64,000 bases of DNA from Clostridiales bacterium (GTDB lineage Bacteria; Bacillota; Clostridia; Oscillospirales; CAG-272). The translations under genes and the position numbers were made by a program. Each line of letters opens with the position of its first letter. Positions within the stretch are counted from its first letter, which is position 1. A model generated the notes under the pieces. That model saw nothing but the letters and a program-made list of their open reading frames with translations. It was not told the origin of the DNA and ran no database searches. Where the stretch lies: positions 124,001 through 188,000 of the forward strand of contig JAAVZO010000008.1 in NCBI GenBank assembly GCA_022791685.1, read 5' to 3'. Shown here piece by piece: positions 60,724-64,000 of the stretch.

Positions 60724-60752
60724 TTGACTTTTGGCGAAAATAGAGGTATACT
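60724..60752 (+). promoter_or_regulatory. Promoter of glnN
   Basis: TTGACT (60724-60729), 17-bp spacer, TATACT (60747-60752). The RNA would start near 60759 and carry a ~310-base leader with hairpin CCGCT/AGCGG (near 60802) and repeat B3. Confidence 0.82.
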
Positions 60753-60840
60753 ATTTATATTAGAGTTAATTTTTAAGTAGGGGAAATAGCATAGTGAGCC
60801 GCTGAAAGCGGAGCGCATTTAATTCAAGCAAATCACAGAA

Positions 60841-61028
60841 ATTAGTTCGACGCAGAGGTGCGGGGCCACGGAGTCGAACGCGCATGATAGTAATAACAAG
60901 TAGCAGAGACTGTTCGCCCCGCTAAATGAACGGTTGTGGAAATCGTCAATGGCGAATACCCCGCAACTTGCGATAGCTTATAAAAGTTCTTTGCCAGGCT
61001 TTCTTTCAAGAAAGCCGCGTATCCCCTT
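60841..61028 (+). repeat. Family B structured repeat, copy B3
   Basis: Same order as B1: ATTAGTTCGACGCAGAGG, GTTCGAC/GTCGAAC, TTCGCC/GGCGAA, TTGCGATAGC, then the hairpin GGCTTTCTT/AAGAAAGCC and CCCCTT. A shared CACATCGCAC follows at about 61033-61043. It lies in the glnN leader, sense orientation. Confidence 0.88.
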
Positions 61029-61067
61029 ACTAACACATCGCACACCCCCCACGAAAGGATATACATA

Positions 61068-63161
61068 ATGATAAACGTACAGGAAATATTCGGCAGTATG
61101 GTGTTTAATGACGCGGTCATGCGTCAGAAACTTCCTAAGGAGACATATAAGCTGCTGCGTAGGACTATTGATGAAGGAACTGAGCTTGATATTTCAGCTG
61201 CTAATATTATCGCCAACGCGATGAAGGACTGGGCTATTGAGAAGGGCGCGACCCATTTTACACACTGGTTTCAGCCGATGACCGGTATCACCGCCGAAAA
61301 GCACGACAGCTTTATCACGCCTATCGATGATGGAGCGGTTATTATGGAGTTTTCTGGCAAGGAGCTTATCAAGGGCGAGCCGGACGCGTCGTCGTTCCCG
61401 TCAGGTGGTCTGCGTGCCACCTTCGAAGCGAGAGGATATACCGCATGGGACCCTACCTCGTATGCCTTCATCAAAGACGACACGCTCTGCATTCCGACCG
61501 CGTTCTGCTCATACGGCGGAGAGGCGCTCGACAAGAAAACGCCGCTGCTGCGCTCGATGGAGGCTGTAAGCCGTCAGGCGGTGCGTGTGCTGAAGCTGTT
61601 CGGTACTAATACTGCTAAGGTAATCAGCACAGTAGGTCCGGAACAGGAATATTTCCTTGTCGACAAAAAGCTCTACGAGCAGAGACGCGACCTCGTTATA
61701 ACCGGAAGAACGCTGTTTGGCGCTAAGCCGCCTAAGGGACAGGAGCTTGACGACCACTACTTCGGTACTATCAAGCCACGCGTTAAGGCGTTCATGGCCG
61801 ATTTAAATGAGGAGCTCTGGAAGCTCGGTATCTTCGCTAAGACCGAACATAATGAAGCCGCACCGGCTCAGCACGAGCTTGCACCTATATTCACAACTAC
61901 CAACCTCGCGACCGATCACAATCAGCTCACAATGGAGATAATGAAGAAGGTCGCGTCGCGGCACGGTCTTGTATGCCTGCTGCATGAGAAGCCGTTCGCT
62001 GGCGTAAACGGAAGCGGTAAGCACAACAACTGGTCGCTTTCCACAAAAGAGGGTGTTAATCTTCTCGAGCCGGGTGATACTCCGCGCGACAATGCGCAGT
62101 TCCTGACATTCCTCGCAGCTGTGATCGCAGCTGTAGACGACCATCAGGACCTCCTCCGCGTATCGGTTGCCAGCGCCGGAAATGACCATCGCCTCGGCGG
62201 ATACGAAGCGCCTCCCGCGATAATTTCTATGTTCCTCGGCGACGAGCTGACTGAGATACTCGCGTCGGTCGTCTATGACACCGATTACGACCAGCAGAAG
62301 AAGGCGGTAATGGAAATCGGTGTAGATGTGCTTCCGAAGTTCCCGAAGGACACGACCGACCGTAACCGTACATCGCCGTTTGCATTCACCGGAAATAAGT
62401 TCGAATTCCGCAGCCTTGGCTCGTCGAACTCGGTATCCGGTCCGAATATCACGCTCAATACTATCGTTGCCGACGAGCTCTCGGTGATCGCAGATAAGCT
62501 TGAAGCGGCAGTTGCTGCTGGCGAGGACTTCAATAAGGCAGTCTCAGCGGTAATCAAGGAGACAATAAACGCTCACAAGCGCATAATATATAATGGTGAC
62601 GGATACTCAAAGGAGTGGCTCGATGAAGCCGCACGCCGCGGACTCTTGAACCTGCGCACAACGCCCGACGCGCTTCCGTACTTCACCTCGGAAAGTAACC
62701 TCGCAATGTACGAGCGTCATGGCGTATTCAGCAAGACTGAAATGTTCTCGCGCAATGAGATACACTATGAATGCTATTGTAAGGTAGTGAATATCGACGC
62801 GCTGACCATGATTGACATGGTAAATAAGGACATAATCCCGGCGGTTATGAAGTATATCCACGTGGTTTCTGAAACAGCTGCTGCTGCGGGTTCGCTCGGT
62901 GTTGATATTTCAGTTGAGCGAGAGCTTGCGGCGAAGCTTTCGGATAAGCTGACTGGTCTCTACGGCGCGCTGAAGACGCTCGAAGCAAGCAATGCGAAGT
63001 GCAGAGAGATAGACGAATACTCTGAGCAAGCGTTCTTCATCCGCGATGATATGATTCCAGCGATGAATGCAGTCCGCGGATATGTAGATGAGCTTGAAGT
63101 GATGGTTGGTAAGGAATATTGGTGCTTCCCGACCTACAGCGAGCTTTTGTATAGTATTTAA
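61068..63161 (+). CDS. glnN: Glutamine synthetase, type III
   Basis: 697 residues, the length of [56 protein letters not shown] (metal-binding Glu), [15 protein letters not shown] and [17 protein letters not shown] are family signatures. It fixes ammonium to glutamate to make glutamine. The AAAGGA ribosome site is just after repeat B3. Confidence 0.97.
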   Translation: MINVQEIFGSMVFNDAVMRQKLPKETYKLLRRTIDEGTELDISAANIIANAMKDWAIEKGATHFTHWFQPMTGITAEKHDSFITPIDDGAVIMEFSGKELIKGEPDASSFPSGGLRATFEARGYTAWDPTSYAFIKDDTLCIPTAFCSYGGEALDKKTPLLRSMEAVSRQAVRVLKLFGTNTAKVISTVGPEQEYFLVDKKLYEQRRDLVITGRTLFGAKPPKGQELDDHYFGTIKPRVKAFMADLNEELWKLGIFAKTEHNEAAPAQHELAPIFTTTNLATDHNQLTMEIMKKVASRHGLVCLLHEKPFAGVNGSGKHNNWSLSTKEGVNLLEPGDTPRDNAQFLTFLAAVIAAVDDHQDLLRVSVASAGNDHRLGGYEAPPAIISMFLGDELTEILASVVYDTDYDQQKKAVMEIGVDVLPKFPKDTTDRNRTSPFAFTGNKFEFRSLGSSNSVSGPNITLNTIVADELSVIADKLEAAVAAGEDFNKAVSAVIKETINAHKRIIYNGDGYSKEWLDEAARRGLLNLRTTPDALPYFTSESNLAMYERHGVFSKTEMFSRNEIHYECYCKVVNIDALTMIDMVNKDIIPAVMKYIHVVSETAAAAGSLGVDISVERELAAKLSDKLTGLYGALKTLEASNAKCREIDEYSEQAFFIRDDMIPAMNAVRGYVDELEVMVGKEYWCFPTYSELLYSI

Positions 63162-63171
63162 TTAAATATAA

Positions 63172-63207
63172 AAAAGAGAGTGTATCAATTTAGATACACT
63201 CTCTTTT
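63172..63207. terminator. Bidirectional terminator
   Basis: AAAAGAGAGTGTATC/GATACACTCTCTTTT between glnN and the DUF378 gene. Confidence 0.88.
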
Positions 63208-63222
63208 GCTATTCATGAGCAT

Positions 63223-63441
63223 CTATTCTCTTGAATAGTCTCCGACCGAATCGTTCGATTCGCGGAAAAGCAGGGAAATACACCAGATCGACGCGAGTCC
63301 TACAATAGTGTAAATGATTCGAGCAACTAATGAACCCTGTCCGCCGCAGATCCATGCAACGATATCGAATTTGAATAAACCGACCGAACCCCAGTTGAGT
63401 CCGCCGATTATCGCGAGTATGAGTGCAATTCTGTCAAGCAT
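63223..63441 (-). CDS. DUF378 small membrane protein
   Basis: 72 residues from ATG 63441 after GTGAGG; a start at 63462 is also open. DRIALILAIIGGLNWGSVGLF and YTIVGLASIWCISLLF are the two membrane helices of DUF378. Function unknown. Single gene. Confidence 0.88.
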   Translation of the reverse strand: MLDRIALILAIIGGLNWGSVGLFKFDIVAWICGGQGSLVARIIYTIVGLASIWCISLLFRESNDSVGDYSRE

Positions 63442-63468
63442 TTTTAAAAACCTCACAATCATTTTTTC

Positions 63469-63490
63469 CGGTCAATGATAGTATTGACCG
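63469..63490. promoter_or_regulatory. Perfect inverted repeat between DUF378 and spoIIGA
   Basis: CGGTCAAT/ATTGACCG with a 6-bp centre; operator-like, no regulator recognised. Confidence 0.45.
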
Positions 63491-63530
63491 ATATAATTTT
63501 TTATATACATAAAATTTTAATCTGACTCTA

Positions 63531-63565
63531 TTGCGACAAATTTTTCATTTGATATGATGTATAAT
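63531..63565 (+). promoter_or_regulatory. spoIIG-type promoter with Spo0A-box-like element
   Basis: TTGCGA (63531-63536) and TATAAT (63560-63565) are separated by about 23 bp. TGCGACAAA (63532-63540) differs by one base from the reverse 0A box TTCGACAAA. Bacillus spoIIG also has an unusually long spacer with Spo0A boxes over the -35, so the layout matches; function is inferred. Confidence 0.6.
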
Positions 63566-63585
63566 ATACATGGAGGTGGTCGACG

Positions 63586-64000
63586 ATTACAACAGTTATT
63601 TACGCTGATTCGCTGCTGCTGGTAAATTTTTCAATGGATTTTTTGTCATTGTACATAACCGGAAAGCTGCTGCATTCTGAGATTTGCCCGCTTCGCCTTG
63701 CGCTGGCTTCGCTGCTCGGTGCGGTGTTTGCTACGCTGATGGCGGTATTCGACAATGATAATTTTATAATAAAGCTTATTTGGTGGCTGGCGTTTGTCTC
63801 ATGCGCTGCAACTATGTGCGCTATATCCTATAAAGGCAGCCTTATCAAGGAACTATCGGCATTTATCGCTGTGAATCTCGGTCTCGGCGGACTTATGAGC
63901 GCACTATATGGAGCTATACAGCGCAGTGGATTTAAAGTGCCGACAGATGAGGCGGATGACATCAGCTCGCCATTGATGTTTATTGTTTTTGCAGCGATAA
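63586..64000 (+). CDS. spoIIGA: Sigma-E processing peptidase SpoIIGA (partial, apparent ATT start)
   Basis: The window end cuts the gene after about 138 residues. The frame starts TTVIYADSLLLVNFSMDFLSL, the N-terminal SpoIIGA signature, and continues through several membrane helices (LALASLLGAVFATLMAVF; LIWWLAFVSCAATMCAI). The catalytic Asp domain is outside. GGAGG (63572-63576) lies nine bases before ATT 63586; no ATG, GTG or TTG is in frame at that distance, so a rare ATT start is the best fit. It cleaves pro-sigma-E in the mother cell after SpoIIR signalling. Confidence 0.85.
   Translation, partial: MTTVIYADSLLLVNFSMDFLSLYITGKLLHSEICPLRLALASLLGAVFATLMAVFDNDNFIIKLIWWLAFVSCAATMCAISYKGSLIKELSAFIAVNLGLGGLMSALYGAIQRSGFKVPTDEADDISSPLMFIVFAAI

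Noticed and set aside
1-64000. CRISPR array, prophage or insertion sequence
   Set aside because: No regularly spaced direct repeats with unique spacers, no Cas, integrase, transposase or phage structural gene was seen; repeated DNA is limited to the structured families described.

Overview
The window is chromosomal DNA of an endospore-forming Clostridia (Firmicutes) bacterium, most likely an anaerobic, gut-associated Oscillospirales/Ruminococcaceae-type organism. The grounds are sporulation genes at both ends (spoIIR, start of spoIIGA), a dgt-dnaG-rpoD macromolecular synthesis operon, GTP-type PEP carboxykinase, type III glutamine synthetase, a KtrAB potassium system, a YfhO-like protein, a TatD-associated radical SAM protein, and genes for host-glycan use (sialidase-like protein, NanA-type lyase, heparinase II/III family, SGNH acetylesterase). 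Taxonomy is inferred from gene content only. No transposase, integrase, phage gene, CRISPR array or rRNA operon is visible; one tRNA (Thr, CGT) is present.

Layout. 1-4 kb: truncated AraC-type regulator, SDR dehydrogenase, heparinase II/III protein, spoIIR. 4-11.4 kb: cation efflux (CDF), methionine gamma-lyase-like PLP enzyme, murD, ktrA, ktrB, endonuclease/phosphatase. 11.6-15.7 kb: YfhO-like giant membrane protein, GNAT, a 26-codon ORF, TIM-barrel epimerase. 15.7-19.4 kb: glycan block (NanA-like, sialidase-like, GH109/MocA-like). 19.4-30 kb: membrane protein of unknown function, FliB-like lysine methylase, P-loop kinase, Lsa-type ABC-F protein with a structured leader, esterase, Nudix, ftsH, TIM-barrel epimerase, spermidine-synthase-like membrane protein. 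30.0-30.2 kb: a non-coding RNA resembling 5S rRNA without its helix II/III arm, with its own promoter and terminator. 30.2-37 kb: MBL hydrolase, AraC regulator divergent from an orphan solute-binding lipoprotein, tRNA-Thr, rsmA, pckG. 37-45.5 kb: accessory secreted proteins, yigZ, hflX, rpmE, alr, lrp, SGNH esterase, a frameshifted secreted protein and an SGNH remnant. 45.5-56 kb: radical SAM, ferredoxin, ricT with a very long disordered N-terminus, holB, dgt-dnaG-rpoD, a solute-binding-like lipoprotein. 56-64 kb: iron alcohol dehydrogenase, HIT, DUF1858, trmK-nif3-nudix, MIF-like, HD, glnN, DUF378, spoIIGA (cut by the window end).

The most distinctive feature is the intergenic DNA. Two dispersed structured repeat families occur: family A (5 copies, two hairpins closed by an outer stem) and family B (3 copies, about 190 bp, three inverted-repeat units). 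Both keep their stems by compensatory base changes between copies, and most copies sit in the transcribed leader just upstream of a start codon. Two further multi-hairpin blocks lie at 17.8 and 40.1 kb. Promoters are near-consensus sigma-A types with 17-bp spacers, and many carry TGG directly before the -10 hexamer.

Limits: all calls were made by eye from the sequence and translations. No homology search, folding program or expression data was available. Coordinates of short sites may be off by one or two bases.
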